NCBI GenBank assembly: GCA_036399835.1
Contig: DASWMI010000103.1
Span: forward strand, 1 to 17,337
Reading direction: 5' to 3'
From: DASYML01 sp036399835
Lineage (GTDB): Bacteria > Acidobacteriota > Blastocatellia > Pyrinomonadales > Pyrinomonadaceae
DNA length: 17,337 bases
Below the pieces are notes generated by a model. It was not told the DNA's origin. It worked only from the letters and a program-made list of their open reading frames with translations, and made no database searches. How positions within the stretch are numbered: position 1 is the stretch's first letter; each line of letters starts with the position of its first letter. Positions 16,483-17,337 of this stretch are shown here, piece by piece. The translations under genes were made by a program, and so were the position numbers.

Positions 16483-16652
16483 AAGATAATCCGGGCCGAA
16501 GAAAGCAAGCGGGCAGAATTCTTATCATCAACTGCATCCGAGGCCCTTTGCTCTGCTTCCCTTTTGCACGCTTCCCCTTTTTCCTCTCACTTGTTAAAGT
16601 TGCCGACACAGCAAATTTCCCATCGTCCGAAGAAGGGCAGGAGCCTATTTTA

Positions 16653-17337
16653 ATGAGCCTGATTGAGCACGTACACGCGCGCGAGATTCTCGATTCGCGC
16701 GGCAACCCGACGCTCGAAGCCGAGGTCATCCTGACGACGGGCGCGGCTGGACGCGCCGCCGTCCCTTCGGGCGCTTCGACGGGCGAGCACGAGGCGGTCG
16801 AATTGCGCGACGGCGACAAGAAGCGTTATGGCGGCAAGGGCGTGCGCCGTGCCGTGCAGAATGTTAATGAGGAGATTGCTCGCGAGATTGAAGGACTGGA
16901 CGCGCTGGACCAGGTCTTACTGGACCAGACCCTCATCGAGCTTGACGGGACAAAGAACAAATCCAGGCTCGGCGCTAACGCCCTGCTGGCCGTCTCGCTG
17001 GCGACGGCCCGCTCCGCCGCAGATTATGTCGGTCTTAATCTCTACAAATATCTGGGTGGTCCGGCGGCGCGCACGCTCCCCGTGCCGATGATGAATATAC
17101 TCAACGGCGGCGCTCACGCAGACAATAACGTAGACTTTCAGGAGTTCATGATCGTCCCCGTCGGAGCGCGGAGCTTTAGTGAAGCCTTGCGTATGGGCGC
17201 GGAAGTTTTCCATGCGCTCAAGTCTGTCTTGAAGCAGAAGGGTTATGCGACGGGCGTCGGCGATGAGGGCGGCTTTGCGCCGAATCTGAAATCCAATGAA
17301 GAGGCTCTCGAGACGATTCTTGAAGCCGTGGCGCGTG
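16653..17337 (+). CDS. eno: Enolase, 3'-truncated by the window edge
   Basis: Enolase is the cytosolic glycolytic enzyme interconverting 2-phosphoglycerate and phosphoenolpyruvate, and a degradosome partner in some bacteria. Only the first 228 residues are inside the window (full family length about 430). The start is ATG 16653, with AGGAG about 10 bases upstream. Seen in order: AREILDSRGNPTLEAEV (9-25), the mobile active-site loop PSGASTGEHEAVELRD (38-53), NILNGGAHADNNVDFQEFMI with His155 and Glu164 (148-167), and GVGDEGGFAPNL with the catalytic Glu205 (201-212). The 170-bp gap before it contains no promoter I could call with confidence and no terminator for the preceding gene. The frame is intact to the edge. 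Confidence 0.97.
   Translation, partial: MSLIEHVHAREILDSRGNPTLEAEVILTTGAAGRAAVPSGASTGEHEAVELRDGDKKRYGGKGVRRAVQNVNEEIAREIEGLDALDQVLLDQTLIELDGTKNKSRLGANALLAVSLATARSAADYVGLNLYKYLGGPAARTLPVPMMNILNGGAHADNNVDFQEFMIVPVGARSFSEALRMGAEVFHALKSVLKQKGYATGVGDEGGFAPNLKSNEEALETILEAVAR

Overview
The window is a bacterial chromosome segment of moderately high GC carrying single-copy housekeeping genes. The gene set and order (a CdaA-CdaR-GlmM cluster, CarD, an FHA-GAF-adenylate cyclase, a ZnT9-type cation diffusion facilitator, and frequent GTG/TTG starts) suggest Acidobacteriota, possibly class Blastocatellia. That placement is inferred from protein flavour only and was not tested.

Layout. 1-1374 (+): the 3' part of the primary sigma factor rpoD, closed by a strong intrinsic terminator. 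1394-4500 (-): a likely three-gene operon reading M3-type metallopeptidase, aroB, then a small one-TM protein. 4501-4952: no protein gene, but on the minus strand a complete small-RNA transcription unit (promoter, two hairpins, terminator). 4953-8341 (-): glmM, cdaR and cdaA, the known module linking c-di-AMP synthesis to GlcNAc-1-phosphate/peptidoglycan precursor supply. 8442-10709 (-): a CDF metal/proton antiporter and an M50 site-2-type intramembrane protease with two CBS domains. 10821-11922 (-): an MreB homologue whose 3' end is shifted by one frame. 12058-13713 (-): FHA-GAF-class III adenylate cyclase. 13714-14213: divergent regulatory region. 14214 onward (+): carD, a CNNM/CorC-type CBS transporter, and the 5' part of eno, which runs off the right edge.

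The genes are mostly core cell functions: transcription (RpoD, CarD), two nucleotide second messengers (c-di-AMP from CdaA, cAMP from the FHA-GAF cyclase), cell-wall supply and shape (GlmM, MreB), aromatic biosynthesis (AroB), glycolysis (Eno) and ion transport (CDF, CNNM).

The least ordinary content is between the genes. At least five intergenic gaps are filled by inverted repeats whose arms are built from 7-bp tandem units. The unit sequence differs from gap to gap, but the architecture is shared, and the two arms usually differ in unit number or order. Two copies of one subfamily flank cdaA. The other notable points are the small-RNA candidate at 4640-4753, whose stem closes fully only on the minus strand (a G-U pair where the plus strand has A-C), and a hand-counted excess of the palindrome TGGWCCA.
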